64,000 nucleotides of DNA from a bacterium (GCA_030426085.1 JAUHYW010000028.1:36280-100279), one strand, 5' to 3'. Shown: positions 34,757 to 45,805, counted from the first letter of the stretch. The notes: generated from the sequence alone by a model not told the origin. Made by a program: numbers and translations.

Positions 34757-36136
34757 TCAGAGCTGCTCGATGGTGAGGGTGTAGGGCGAGCTGGCGCCGA
34801 GGAAGCCCTCGACCCGGAGCAGCGCCGGGCCGTTCCACTCGAGGTACTCGCCGTCGTCGCCCGTGGCGCTGCCGACCCGACCCCCGTCGTCGCCGATCAG
34901 GGCGTCGTCCCGCTCGGTGTCCCAGACATACACGTCGAGGTCGCCGACGGCGTGCCTGAAGTCCAGGTTCATGCTCCACCGCCCCTGCACGTCGACGGAG
35001 TAGAAGTCGTAGGTCGGCTCGGCGCAGATCCCGCCTGCGTACTCCCCGACGCCGATGGTCTGCGCCTGGCCCATCACGTCGTTGGGCTCGCTGTCCTCTT
35101 CGTCCAGCGGCCCGCAGTTCGAGACGAAGGGCGGGCGCTCCTCAGGCGGCATCGACCAGTCGGCCTCGGGGTCGGCGACGATGTCCCGCAGCGACATGTA
35201 GTAGTTGTGCTGCGAGCTGTCGGCGATCAGCGTCATGTCGCTGCGGCGCACGACCCACACCGTGGGGAACGACACCAGCCCCGAGCGCTCGACCACATAG
35301 GCCGGCACCACGTTTGCCCCGGCATAGGTGTCGGCGTCACCCACCCGGATACCCGGGCCGTCGCCGATGAGGCGGGCGGTGTGGGTGAAGGCGAAGTCGC
35401 TGGTGGCCGGCGCGTAGTTGTAGTCCTGCGCCTCGACGTAGAGGATCTGGGCGCCCAGCTCCATCAGCGCGTCGGCCTGCGGGTTGAGGATCTCCTGCTT
35501 GTAGCGGGCGCACGGGCCGCACCAGCCGGCCCCGACCTTCACGATGATCGAGGTCCGATCCGAGAACTCGGGGTCGCAGTAGAAGCTCTCGAAGCCGAAG
35601 TCGAACGTCGTGCCGTCGGGCCACCGGGCGTCGGCCCAGCGCAGGGGCGGCACGACCGATCCGTAGCGCACGATGTTGGCGAAGGCCGGGTAGCTGCACG
35701 CGATGGTGCCGGTCGAGGCGAACTCGAGGTCCTGGTAGGTCGCCGAGATGGTGACCTCGCCCCGGGCGTGGGCGGTGACCAGCCCGCCCTCGACCGTGGC
35801 GATGCGGGCGTCGGAGGTGGCCCACTGCGCGTCGGCCGCCACGTCGGTCTCGCCGCCGCCCTCGGTGAGCATCAGCGTGAGTTGGACCGTCTCGCCCTTC
35901 TCCAGATCGAAGGTCTCGTCGCCGGCGAGCGCGCCGGCCTCGCCTTCGCCCTCACCCTCGCCTTCGCCCTCACCCTCGCCTTCGCCCTCACCCTCGCCTT
36001 CGCCCTCAGCGCCGCCGTCGGGCAGGGTGATGGTGCCGCCGGTGCCTCCGCCCTCGCCCTCGCCGCCGACGCAGGCGGTGAGCCCGAAGGCGACAGCCAG
36101 CGCCAGCAGGCCGAACAGACAATCTCGTGTTTTCAT
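34757..36136 (-). CDS. thioredoxin-domain lipoprotein with (GE)n linker, Big2-like and PPC-like regions
   Basis: A 459-residue protein: lipobox (LTAC, Cys22), a (Gly-Glu)n linker at about 44-68, a Big2-like beta domain (76-145, AQWATSDARIATVEGGLVTA), a thioredoxin domain with the redox motif WCGPC (205-209) and a C-terminal PPC-like beta domain (about 350-459, DFYSVDVQGRWSMNLDFRHA). This suggests a periplasmic or surface thiol-disulphide oxidoreductase of the TlpA/ResA group carried on the outer envelope. The ATG at 36136 follows GGGAGG eight bases upstream; an upstream GTG gives MNRREDAP without that spacing. It is 20 bases downstream of another (GE)n lipoprotein gene and probably co-transcribed. 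Confidence 0.75.
   Translation of the reverse strand: MKTRDCLFGLLALAVAFGLTACVGGEGEGGGTGGTITLPDGGAEGEGEGEGEGEGEGEGEGEGEGEAGALAGDETFDLEKGETVQLTLMLTEGGGETDVAADAQWATSDARIATVEGGLVTAHARGEVTISATYQDLEFASTGTIACSYPAFANIVRYGSVVPPLRWADARWPDGTTFDFGFESFYCDPEFSDRTSIIVKVGAGWCGPCARYKQEILNPQADALMELGAQILYVEAQDYNYAPATSDFAFTHTARLIGDGPGIRVGDADTYAGANVVPAYVVERSGLVSFPTVWVVRRSDMTLIADSSQHNYYMSLRDIVADPEADWSMPPEERPPFVSNCGPLDEEDSEPNDVMGQAQTIGVGEYAGGICAEPTYDFYSVDVQGRWSMNLDFRHAVGDLDVYVWDTERDDALIGDDGGRVGSATGDDGEYLEWNGPALLRVEGFLGASSPYTLTIEQL
35936..36007 (-). repeat. (Gly-Glu)n coding hexanucleotide tract, short
   Basis: About eleven GE dipeptides encoded by six-base units that mix GGC/GGT with GAG/GAA. The mixed codons argue for selection on the peptide rather than pure slippage. 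Confidence 0.8.
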
Positions 36137-36156
36137 GGGCGCATCCTCCCGCCGGT

Positions 36157-38331
36157 TCACTGAACGCGGCGAATCTCCAGGGTGTAGGGGCCGGCGAAGG
36201 TGCCGTTCCAGCCGTCGACGAAGATGAAGACCGGCGCGTCGGGCCCGGCCTCGAACTCCACGAGGCTCAGCAGGGTCTCGCCGGGCACGGCGTCGTCGTT
36301 GCAGGCCAACTCCAGCTCCGCGTCGGCGAAGCCACAGAATCCGCGCACGTAGACCAGGGTATCACCCTCGCCGGCGTCGACCACCTCGGCCGCGTAGGTG
36401 CCGGCCTCGGGCGCGGCGAACTCGAGGATCTGGACCGGCCCGCCGCCACCGCAGGTCCCACCGCCCGACAGGGCATCGGCCTGCGTGCTGTCGCCCTCGA
36501 CCGTCCACACGCCGTCCATGCCGGGGCCCACCGTGACGGTCGGCCACACGTCGGGGCACTCGACGATCGGCGCGCTGCAGAGCCCGTTGCGGTTGGTGCC
36601 CGGGTCACCGACGCAGTACAGCTCGGCCGGGCAGCGATAGATCGCGCCCGCGCCGTCGCACGGCGTGCCATCTTCGGCGTCGGACGGCCCGCCGGTGATC
36701 GGGGTGACGAGGCGCTCGCTCTGCTGGCCGGCGGCGTCGATCAGGTACACCTCGGCGTCGGCGATCGCGTCGAAGATCGGGGACGGATCGTCGAGGCACT
36801 CGTTGAACCGGGCGTTCACCTCCTCGACGCACGCGTCCTGCGCCGCCTGATCCTGGCCGGCGGCCTCGAGGCACTCGTCGAACGGCGGGGTGACGAGCTC
36901 GGCGCACGGCAACGAGAAGCTGGTGCCCAGGCTGGCCTCGACGACGAACGTGCCCGGCTCCTCGCCCTCGTAGACCCGCTCGGCGAGGATGTTGATCGGG
37001 CCGCCCTGGTCTTCGAGCGCGAGCTGGTTGTTGAACGCGACCAGCGACAGCTCGCCGCCCTCGGCGTCACGGGGCAGGATGCCGACCCCGAGGAAGTCAC
37101 CCTCGACGTCGGTCCCGGTCAGCCGCACGCCGACGGCGTTGGGATCGCGGCCGATGTACAGCTCGGCGCCGGTCAGGACCGGGGGCGTGGTGACCTGGCA
37201 CAAGAACTCGTCCGTCTCGTCGAACGGCGTCCGGTCGTAGCACGCCGAACCCTCGATGTTGCACACGCTGCGCGCGCCGATGCTGTCGCACGCCGCGCCC
37301 TCTTCGACCTCTTCCGGGGCCATCGCGTCGGCCCCCATCGGCTCGCTGCGCAGGTCGTAGGCGTCGATCATGGCGATCTGCACCCGCCCGATGGCCCCCA
37401 GGTTGGGGTTGAGCCCGAGCGCCATGGTCATCGAGAACGTGCCGTCGCCCGGCTGCTCGAGGGTGGCGAAGTCGGTCGAAGCGAAGAGGAAGTCGAGGCT
37501 GTCGGTGCCCTGCCCGATGGGGATGGGCGCGCCGGCCTGATCGTAGAGCCACAGTTCGAAGCCGACGATGTCGTCTTCGGTGTCGCCGCCGGTGAGATCG
37601 GCGGCGAGCGCCGGGCCGCCGACCGTGGGCGAGTCCGGGTTGAACCACACCTGCATGTCGTCGATGACCGGCGGGTTGACGTCCAGCGCGACGGCGCTGA
37701 ACGTGAACTGCGCCGGCTCGACCACGCCGTTGGCGTCGACGATCATGTCGACCTGCGTACCGGCGGCGCCCTGGATGATGATCTCGCTGTAGCCGGAGTC
37801 GGGGCTGGCGTCGTCGTTGCACACCAGCTCGCTGAAGGGGTCGTCGCACACCTCGCGGCGGGCGAGCGTCGTGTCGAACTCGGTGCCTTGGGTGGAGAAC
37901 TGCCAGACGCCGTCCTCGGGCATCACGAAGCGCACGACGGCGTCGTTGCCGTCCATGCCCGCGACGCCGCACTCGCCGGCGGGGAAGGTGTCCGTCTCGC
38001 CCAGGGTGGCGTCGATCGTGAAGCCGCCCTCCACCGGGGTGCCGAGCGCGTTCAGGTCGTAGACCGGCGCCCCCTGACACTCGCCCTCGCCCTCACCTTC
38101 GCCTTCACCCTCACCTTCACCCTCCCCTTCGCCTTCGCCTTCACCCTCGCCCTCGCCCTCCCCTTCGCCTTCGCCCTCACCCTCCCCTTCGCCTTCACCC
38201 TCGCCGCCGTCCACGCCGACGTCGGCCGGATCGTCGCTGCCGTTGCCGCCGTCCGGCGTGCAGCCGAACAGGGCCGCTGCCAGCAGCAGCAGCGCGAATC
38301 CACTCTTCTTCCACAGCGTGCGCTCGCTCAC
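36157..38331 (-). CDS. large lipoprotein with long (GE)n linker, unknown function
   Basis: A 724-residue protein: lipobox (LFGC, Cys24), a long (Gly-Glu)n linker at 43-82, a PPC-like beta domain (about 90-195, FVMPEDGVWQFSTQGTEFDTTL), an Ig-like region, a Cys-containing segment (ACDSIGARSVCNIEGSACYD) and a second PPC-like domain at the end (LEFAAPEAGTYAAEVVDAGEGDTLVYVRGFC). I do not recognise a catalytic motif. It is probably surface-exposed and stabilised by disulphides. The start is a GTG at 38331 that follows AGGAG six bases upstream. It is the first gene of a two-gene transcript with the thioredoxin lipoprotein, which may keep its disulphides correct. Confidence 0.7.
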   Translation of the reverse strand: MSERTLWKKSGFALLLLAAALFGCTPDGGNGSDDPADVGVDGGEGEGEGEGEGEGEGEGEGEGEGEGEGEGEGEGEGEGEGEGECQGAPVYDLNALGTPVEGGFTIDATLGETDTFPAGECGVAGMDGNDAVVRFVMPEDGVWQFSTQGTEFDTTLARREVCDDPFSELVCNDDASPDSGYSEIIIQGAAGTQVDMIVDANGVVEPAQFTFSAVALDVNPPVIDDMQVWFNPDSPTVGGPALAADLTGGDTEDDIVGFELWLYDQAGAPIPIGQGTDSLDFLFASTDFATLEQPGDGTFSMTMALGLNPNLGAIGRVQIAMIDAYDLRSEPMGADAMAPEEVEEGAACDSIGARSVCNIEGSACYDRTPFDETDEFLCQVTTPPVLTGAELYIGRDPNAVGVRLTGTDVEGDFLGVGILPRDAEGGELSLVAFNNQLALEDQGGPINILAERVYEGEEPGTFVVEASLGTSFSLPCAELVTPPFDECLEAAGQDQAAQDACVEEVNARFNECLDDPSPIFDAIADAEVYLIDAAGQQSERLVTPITGGPSDAEDGTPCDGAGAIYRCPAELYCVGDPGTNRNGLCSAPIVECPDVWPTVTVGPGMDGVWTVEGDSTQADALSGGGTCGGGGPVQILEFAAPEAGTYAAEVVDAGEGDTLVYVRGFCGFADAELELACNDDAVPGETLLSLVEFEAGPDAPVFIFVDGWNGTFAGPYTLEIRRVQ
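38086..38205 (-). repeat. (Gly-Glu)20 coding tract
   Basis: Twenty GE dipeptides encoded by six-base units with varied synonymous codons (GAG/GAA, GGC/GGT). It is longer than the related tract at 35936-36007 in the next gene. Confidence 0.85.
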
Positions 38332-38369
38332 GTCGCTCTCCTCATCTGTCCCCGGATTGCGGAAGGCGC

Positions 38370-38396
38370 ATCCTAGCAGAGATCCCCCGGTGAGAA
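38370..38396 (-). promoter_or_regulatory. candidate promoter of the (GE)n lipoprotein pair
   Basis: On the minus strand TTCTCA (38396-38391) and TAGGAT (38375-38370) each match the -35/-10 consensus at four of six bases, but are 15 bases apart. The hexamers lie 39 bases upstream of the GTG at 38331. The rest of the 187-base gap shows nothing else. Confidence 0.25.
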
Positions 38397-38518
38397 CCCG
38401 GCCGGAAATCGCCCCCGGGGAGCGGCCGGGTAGAGCCTCTCCCGAATCGTCCCGTCGGGCGGCTACAGCGGCCGGACATTGAAGGTGACCAGGGATCGCG
38501 CAGGCCTAGGAGCCGGGG

Positions 38519-41182
38519 TCAGCGGCGGCGTACACCGAGCGCGATCGCCAACAGGCCGAGGATCGAAACGAGCGCGGCGCCGAACGCGAAGTCGGTCGAG
38601 ATCGGGGGGGTGTTCAGCCCGGCGTTCAGCCACCAGCCGGTGCCGGCCAGGGCCGCGACCGCGCCGATGAGGGAGGCCCCTCGCCGGCCGACATGCATGC
38701 CGATCGCAGCCATGGCCCACAGAGCGCCGAGCGCATAGAGCGTCGGCAGGGCGAGCAGCCCGGCGCCGGCGACGTGCGCCAGGCTGGCGACGTCGGCGAA
38801 GAGCGCCCCGGAGAGGTTGGGCGGGCGGCTCGCCGGCGCGGGCTGCACCGGGGGCGTGAGATCGTCATCGAGGCGGGGCGGGGGCGGCGATGGCTCGGTC
38901 GGCGGCTCGGGTGACGGGGCGTGGAGCAGCGCGTCGGGCTCGGGCTCGGGCTCGGGCTCGGGCGACGGGAGATGGGACGGGGCGTCGGGCGTCGGGGCCA
39001 CCGGGGGCTCGCTCTCGACGGCCGGCTCCCGCGACACGGGGGCCGACTCGCCATCGGCCGCGCGCCGGATCTCGCGGTTCTCGCGCACGGCGCGCAGCTC
39101 GGCGGCCAGCCGGGCCTCCTCCGCTGCCTGCCGGGCCTCGAACGCGGCTCTACGGCGCGCGTCCTCGGCCTCACGGGCTGCGCGGGCCTCCTCGGTGCGC
39201 CGCCGGGCCTCGGCCTCGCGAGCCGCCCGCTCCTCTTCGATGCGGCGGGCCTCCGCGCTCTCCCGGGCTGCGCGGCGCTCGGCGGCCCACCGCGCGGCTT
39301 CTTGCGCCGCGGCTTCGCGGGCAGCCTGCTCGGCAGCTTCACGCGCAGCGCGCTCTTCGGCCTCGCGGGCGGCGCGCGCTTCGGCTTCGCGTGCGGCCTG
39401 CTCTTCAGCCTCGCGGGCGGCGCGCGCTTCGGCTTCGCGTGCGGCCTGCTCTTCGGCCTCGCGGGCGGCGCGCGCTTCGGCTTCGCGTGCGGCCTGCTCT
39501 TCGGCTTCGCGCGCAGCCAGCTCTTCAGCTTCGCGTGCGGCTTGCTCTTCAGCCTCGCGGGCGGCGCGCGCTTCGGCTTCGCGCGCAGCCAGCTCTTCAG
39601 CTTCGCGTGCGGCCCGCTCTTCGGCCTCGCGTGCGGCCCGCTCTTCGGCCTCGCGGGCGGCCTGCTCTTCGGCCTCGCGTGCGGCCTGCTCTTCGGCCTC
39701 GCGTGCGGCCTGCTCTTCGGCCTCGCGGGCGGCGCGCGCTTCGGCTTCGCGGGCAGCCTGCTCTTCGGCCTCGCGGGCAGCCCGCTCTTCGGCCTCGCGG
39801 GCAGCCTGCTCTTCAGCCTCGCGAGCCGCCCGAGCCTCGGCCTCCACCCGGCGGGCCTTCGCTGCCGCCCGCTCCGCGCGGCGGGCCTCGACCTCGGCTT
39901 CGCGGGCCGCGAGCGCCGCCCGGCGCTCCTCTTCGTCGGCCAGCGCCTGCGCCGCCAGTTGCTCGGCCTGTCGCCGCAGCTCGGCCTGCGCCGCCTCGTG
40001 CGCCTCGGCCACCGCGCGGGCCTCGGCCTCCCGGGCGCGGGCCTCTTCGGCGGCCTGCGCCGCCTCCAGCGCCTTCAACTCGTCGTCCGCCGGCACGTAG
40101 TCGGCCAGGGGGCCGGGGGGCAGCGCCGCGAAGCGGGACGCGATGGCCTCCTCGTCGGGCACGACCGCGAATCCGAACAGGCGCCCCGGCGCGGTCCACA
40201 CCTCCTGATCGGTCCGGGTGGGCCGATGCAGCGCGTGCAGATGGGCCCCCGCCTCGTCGTGGGTCCCGTAGAGTACCCAACCGCCGGGCAGGCACTTCAC
40301 CAGCTCGGGCCCCAGACCCGGCGCGTCGGCCACCAGCGACAGCACGTCGTCCAGCTCGATGTCAGCCCACCAGAGCTGCCCCTCGGCGGCGTAGACCACC
40401 CCCGCGCCTTCGGGATCGGGCACCAGGCAGTCGATGCTCTCGTGGGCCCGCCAGAAGGTGCGCGGCGGCTGCCCGGTCAGCGGCTTGCGGGCCAGCCGCT
40501 GCCGCCCGGCGAGCACGTAGCTGAAATACAGCAGCCGGGCGTGCGCGCAGTAGGCCAGCCCGGCGTCGGCCGCCAGCCGCATCGGCTCGGTCAGCACCAG
40601 CTCGCGGCGGGAGGGCATGTCGGCCTTGAGCGGGGCCGCCGAGTCCCCCGGCTTGTCGACGTCGAGGACCACGATCTGGAACGTATCGCCCGCCGTCCGC
40701 CGCAGGTAGAAGACCTGCTCCCCGCCGGGGACGAAGGTCGGCGCCCGCAGGCCCATGCGCTCGGGGTTGCCCGCCGCCGCCAGCAGGGCCTGGGACTCGG
40801 CGTCCAGCGGGTGGTCGGGGTCGAAGCCGAAGACGTGGATGTCGGCCGCCAGGGCGGCGCCGACGGTCACCTCGGCGACCACCCGCCGGCCGTCGCTCGA
40901 GAAGCGCGCCGACTGGACGTGCAGGTCGCGGTCGAGGGAGGCGTGCAGCCAGCGCACCGCGCCCCGATCGAGGTCGATCAACGCGCAGCGGGTCGTCGAG
41001 CGTCCGGCCGGCGCCGGCTCGGCGAGGATGGCGCACACCAGCCGCCCGGTGGGGTCGACGTCGGCCCGATAGGCGATGGCCTGATCGTGCTCGACGAGGG
41101 TGCGCTGCTCACCGTCGGTGAGGCGCACCGCCTCGAGCCGGCGACCCCCCTCGTCGGCCCGATCCAGAATGATCCACTGCAC
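38519..41182 (-). CDS. beta-propeller/coiled-coil/membrane protein with octapeptide repeats
   Basis: An 887-residue protein in three parts. Residues 1-350 are a beta-rich, WD40/TolB-like region (for example ARFSSDGRRVVAEVTVG and PTFVPGGEQVFYLRR). Residues about 365-690 are one long charged helix built of an AAREAEEQ-type octad repeated about two dozen times. A Pro-rich linker (about 690-790) leads to four hydrophobic segments at the C-terminus (for example AAIGMHVGRRGASLIGAVAAL). The start is a GTG at 41182, nine bases after the previous gene's stop. I do not recognise the family. The shape suggests a propeller held away from a membrane anchor by a rigid helix. The last gene of a likely three-gene operon. 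Confidence 0.65.
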   Translation of the reverse strand: MQWIILDRADEGGRRLEAVRLTDGEQRTLVEHDQAIAYRADVDPTGRLVCAILAEPAPAGRSTTRCALIDLDRGAVRWLHASLDRDLHVQSARFSSDGRRVVAEVTVGAALAADIHVFGFDPDHPLDAESQALLAAAGNPERMGLRAPTFVPGGEQVFYLRRTAGDTFQIVVLDVDKPGDSAAPLKADMPSRRELVLTEPMRLAADAGLAYCAHARLLYFSYVLAGRQRLARKPLTGQPPRTFWRAHESIDCLVPDPEGAGVVYAAEGQLWWADIELDDVLSLVADAPGLGPELVKCLPGGWVLYGTHDEAGAHLHALHRPTRTDQEVWTAPGRLFGFAVVPDEEAIASRFAALPPGPLADYVPADDELKALEAAQAAEEARAREAEARAVAEAHEAAQAELRRQAEQLAAQALADEEERRAALAAREAEVEARRAERAAAKARRVEAEARAAREAEEQAAREAEERAAREAEEQAAREAEARAAREAEEQAAREAEEQAAREAEEQAAREAEERAAREAEERAAREAEELAAREAEARAAREAEEQAAREAEELAAREAEEQAAREAEARAAREAEEQAAREAEARAAREAEEQAAREAEARAAREAEERAAREAAEQAAREAAAQEAARWAAERRAARESAEARRIEEERAAREAEARRRTEEARAAREAEDARRRAAFEARQAAEEARLAAELRAVRENREIRRAADGESAPVSREPAVESEPPVAPTPDAPSHLPSPEPEPEPEPDALLHAPSPEPPTEPSPPPPRLDDDLTPPVQPAPASRPPNLSGALFADVASLAHVAGAGLLALPTLYALGALWAMAAIGMHVGRRGASLIGAVAALAGTGWWLNAGLNTPPISTDFAFGAALVSILGLLAIALGVRRR
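39337..39846 (-). repeat. 24-bp tandem repeat encoding the AAREAEEQ octad
   Basis: About 500 bases of 24-base units of the type gcctcgcgggcggcctgctc plus four bases, differing mainly at the Gln/Arg/Ala/Leu codon (EEQ, EER, EAR, EEL). The units stay in frame and show near-identical stretches, so the array can expand or contract by recombination. Confidence 0.85.
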
Positions 41183-41191
41183 GGGTCGGCA

Positions 41192-42637
41192 TCACTCCAT
41201 CGGCGGCCAGCCCTCGAGCGCCGCCGGCGCGGCCCCGATGAGCAGGCAGGCGCTGTAGGCGTCCGACTCGCCGTCGCCGTCGAGGTCCTGGTCGAGCCGC
41301 AGCAGATTGGGCAGGATGGGCCGGAGGTTGATGAGCTGCTCGCAGAAGGCCGGCTGCGGGTCCTGGGCCATGCACCCCGCCTCGAGGCCGTCGAGCGCGG
41401 CCTCCAGATCGTCGTCGGTGACGGCGCCCCACAAGACCCCGTTCTCCAAGGTGAAGCCGTCCGCGTCGTTCACCGAGACCTGACCCCGGATCTCGGCGTC
41501 GGAGAACGACAGCGTCAGCTCGACGCCGGCGACGACCGGCACGTCCAGCGAGAAGACGCCCGGCTCGGTGCGCAGCTCGCCGTCCCGGACCCGGGATCGG
41601 GGGAACAGGATCACCGGGCGCCCCTGCGCGTCGAGCGCGGTGTCGTCGAGCACGAAGGCGTCCCCCTCGCGCTGCGCGGTGAGCACGGCCAGATCGAAGA
41701 TGCCCACATCGCCCGGCGGCTGGAGCCCGGCGGCGCTGACGAAGAGGTTGAGGCTGAGCCCGTTGATGGCGTTGGCCAGCCCGGCGTTGGCGAAGCCGCC
41801 GACGAGGCTCAGCGAGTTGTCCGGCTCGCCGTCGCCGTTGTTGTCGGGGCACTGCACGTCGTCGGAGCCGGTGATCTCGAGCAGGTTCAGCCGGCCGACG
41901 GCCACGCTGCACGAGGCGTCGACCCCGTCGCAGTTCTGGTCGATGCCGTCGCCGCACACGTCGGCGATCAGCGGGCCGGTGGTCGGGCGCTCGTCGTTGC
42001 AGTCGTTGAGGTCGCACACCGCCCGACAGCGTTCGGCGTCGCCGAGCGGGCAGTCCTCGCCGCACGCGTCGAAGCCACAGGCCGGCGCCATGTCGCCGTC
42101 GAGGTCGAAGTCCTCGTCGACGGTGCCATCGCAGTCGTTGTCCAGCCCGTCGCAGACCTCCATGCCGTCGGGCATGCCCACCTCGGCCGGGCAGAGCGAC
42201 GAGCGGCCGTCCTCGGCGCACACCTTGCGGGCCACCGCCCGGCAGACGCCGATGCCCGCGCTGCACACGTCGTCGACGCCGAAGCCCTCGTCGATCAGCG
42301 CGTCACAGTCGTCGTCCTCGCCGTTGCAGGTCTCGGGCGACGGGTTGCAGGGCGGCATCATGTCCGGGGCCATGTCGGGATCGGGCGCCATGTCGGGATC
42401 GGGCGGCGCCATGTCGGGATCGGGCGGCGCCATGTCGGGGTCGGGCGGCGCCACGTCGGGATCGGGCCTCATGTCGGGGACGGGCGCCATGTCCGGATCG
42501 GGCATGTCGCGGGCGACCACCATGTCGAGGATCCCGGCGTCGGGGGTCTGGTTGGCGTCGTCGTCGCAGCCGAAGCCGGCCAGCGCGACGATCAGGGCCG
42601 GCAGGAGCCGGGCGGCATGCGTGGGGGATGGCATCAC
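41192..42637 (-). CDS. MopE-motif lipoprotein with Pro-Asp-Met linker
   Basis: A 481-residue protein: lipobox followed by CDDD (GFGCDDD), a PDPDMAPP-rich linker (about 30-95), three calcium- or metal-binding-like motifs of MopE type (CNGEDDDCDALIDEG, CDGLDNDCDGTVDED, CGDGIDQNCDG) and a C-terminal beta-rich domain (about 230-480) that I do not recognise. The motif resembles EF-hand-like Asp-rich loops. The start is a GTG at 42637 with GAGGAG seven bases upstream; an ATG follows directly at 42634. It sits 13 bases after the FGE-like lipoprotein gene and nine bases before the coiled-coil gene. Confidence 0.75.
   Translation of the reverse strand: MMPSPTHAARLLPALIVALAGFGCDDDANQTPDAGILDMVVARDMPDPDMAPVPDMRPDPDVAPPDPDMAPPDPDMAPPDPDMAPDPDMAPDMMPPCNPSPETCNGEDDDCDALIDEGFGVDDVCSAGIGVCRAVARKVCAEDGRSSLCPAEVGMPDGMEVCDGLDNDCDGTVDEDFDLDGDMAPACGFDACGEDCPLGDAERCRAVCDLNDCNDERPTTGPLIADVCGDGIDQNCDGVDASCSVAVGRLNLLEITGSDDVQCPDNNGDGEPDNSLSLVGGFANAGLANAINGLSLNLFVSAAGLQPPGDVGIFDLAVLTAQREGDAFVLDDTALDAQGRPVILFPRSRVRDGELRTEPGVFSLDVPVVAGVELTLSFSDAEIRGQVSVNDADGFTLENGVLWGAVTDDDLEAALDGLEAGCMAQDPQPAFCEQLINLRPILPNLLRLDQDLDGDGESDAYSACLLIGAAPAALEGWPPME
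42362..42533 (-). repeat. degenerate repeat encoding PDPDMAP units
   Basis: Repeated 21-24-base units (core gccatgtcgggatcggg) encode PDPDMAP(P). The linker follows the lipidation signal and should be extended and disordered. Confidence 0.7.
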
Positions 42638-42650
42638 GGCGTCACTCCTC

Positions 42651-44549
<1,899 letters not shown>

Positions 44550-44731
44550 GCTTCACTCCCCAGAACACGCGCCGGCCTCCACCTCCCCAGGCGGACCGTA
44601 CGCAGCAAACGGACCGGATACGACCGGATGAACGACCCGACCGCCGAAGTGGCGATCGTCGGCCCGAGCCCGCATCATTCGCACTCACGCCCGGCGGACG
44701 CAACCCGTCGTCGGCAAAATCGAGGACCCGC

Positions 44732-45679
44732 ATGCATCGCTTCGCGCTGCTCGGCGCCGCCGGCTACGTCGCCCCTCGGCACATGAAGGCCATCCACGAG
44801 ACCGGCAACGCCCTGGTGGCGGCCTGCGACCCCTACGACGGGGTGGGCGTGCTCGACCGGTACTTCCCCGAGTGCCGCTTCTTCACCGAGGTCGAGCGCT
44901 TCGATCGCCACCTCGAGAAGCTGCGCCGACGGGCCGACGCCCGCCCGGTGGATTACGTGAGCATCTGCACCCCCAACTACCTGCACGACGCGCACTGCCG
45001 CCTCGCCCTGCGCATCCGGGCCGACGCCATCTGCGAGAAGCCGCTGGTGATCAGCCCGTGGAACCTCGACCAGCTCAGCCAGCTCGAGCAGGAGTACGGC
45101 CGGCGCATCTACACCGTGCTCCAGCTCCGGCTGCACCCCGAGGCCCGCCGGCTCAAGGCCCGGGTCGACGCCGATCCCGACGCGCCGCTGGACGTCGAGC
45201 TGACCTACATCACCCGCCGGGGTCAGTGGTATCACCAGTCGTGGAAGGGCGACCCCGAGAAGTCGGGCACCCTGGCCATGAACATCGGGATCCACTTCTT
45301 CGATCTGCTGCTGTGGCTCTTCGGCCCGGTGACCCGCTCCGAGGTGCACCTGCGGGAAGGCGACCGCATGCGGGGCGTGCTCGAGCTGGGGCGGGCCCGC
45401 GTGCGGTGGCTCCTGTCGATCCGGGCCCACGATCTGCCCGACGGCTACCTCGAGAGCGGGCGCCACGCCCACCGCAAGCTGGTGCTCGGCGACGACGCGT
45501 TCGACTTCTCGGCCGGCTTCGACGACCTGCACACCCGCAGCTACGCCGAGGTGCTCGCCGGCCGGGGCTTCGGCATCGAAGACGCCCGCCCCTCGGTCGA
45601 GCTGGTGCATCGCCTCCGGACCGCCGACATCGCGCCGGCCACCCGCCGGCTGTCGTTCGGGCCCGCCGACGCCCGCTGA
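44732..45679 (+). CDS. wlbA: Gfo/Idh/MocA oxidoreductase, WlbA-like
   Basis: A 315-residue NAD-dependent dehydrogenase. The Rossmann motif LLGAAGYVAPRHMKAI (6-21), DYVSICTPNYLHDAH (74-88) and CEKPL (101-105) follow WlbA/WbpB, the UDP-GlcNAcA 3-dehydrogenase that starts the route to UDP-2,3-diacetamido-mannuronic acid for O-antigen. The start at 44732 has GAGGA six bases upstream. The usual partners (aminotransferase, acetyltransferase, epimerase) are not in the window, so the sugar route cannot be confirmed. A 182-base divergent gap separates it from the FGE-like gene and contains two ACCGGAT words nine bases apart, which may be a regulatory site. Confidence 0.85.
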   Translation: MHRFALLGAAGYVAPRHMKAIHETGNALVAACDPYDGVGVLDRYFPECRFFTEVERFDRHLEKLRRRADARPVDYVSICTPNYLHDAHCRLALRIRADAICEKPLVISPWNLDQLSQLEQEYGRRIYTVLQLRLHPEARRLKARVDADPDAPLDVELTYITRRGQWYHQSWKGDPEKSGTLAMNIGIHFFDLLLWLFGPVTRSEVHLREGDRMRGVLELGRARVRWLLSIRAHDLPDGYLESGRHAHRKLVLGDDAFDFSAGFDDLHTRSYAEVLAGRGFGIEDARPSVELVHRLRTADIAPATRRLSFGPADAR

Positions 45680-45805
45680 GGCCCGCCCGGGGCGGAATGC
45701 CCCATCCCGTGCCCGTCGCGCGGCATCCCGCGCCCGTCCGCTGCCGGCCAGACCCCGTCGCCCGCGGGATCCCGGGCTGGAACGGCGCTTGAAGTCACGT
45801 CGGGC

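Noticed and set aside
35936..38205. (GE)n tracts as CRISPR or pure microsatellites
   Set aside because: No spacers; six-base units with mixed synonymous codons, in frame within clear lipoproteins.
39337..39846. 24-bp array as a CRISPR or an origin of replication with iterons
   Set aside because: Units are contiguous without spacers, keep the reading frame of a long helix and no replication gene is near.
45680..45805. Imperfect CATCCCG-GCCCGTC repeat as a small RNA or regulatory array
   Set aside because: Only two imperfect copies in GC-rich DNA; no stem or promoter supports it.
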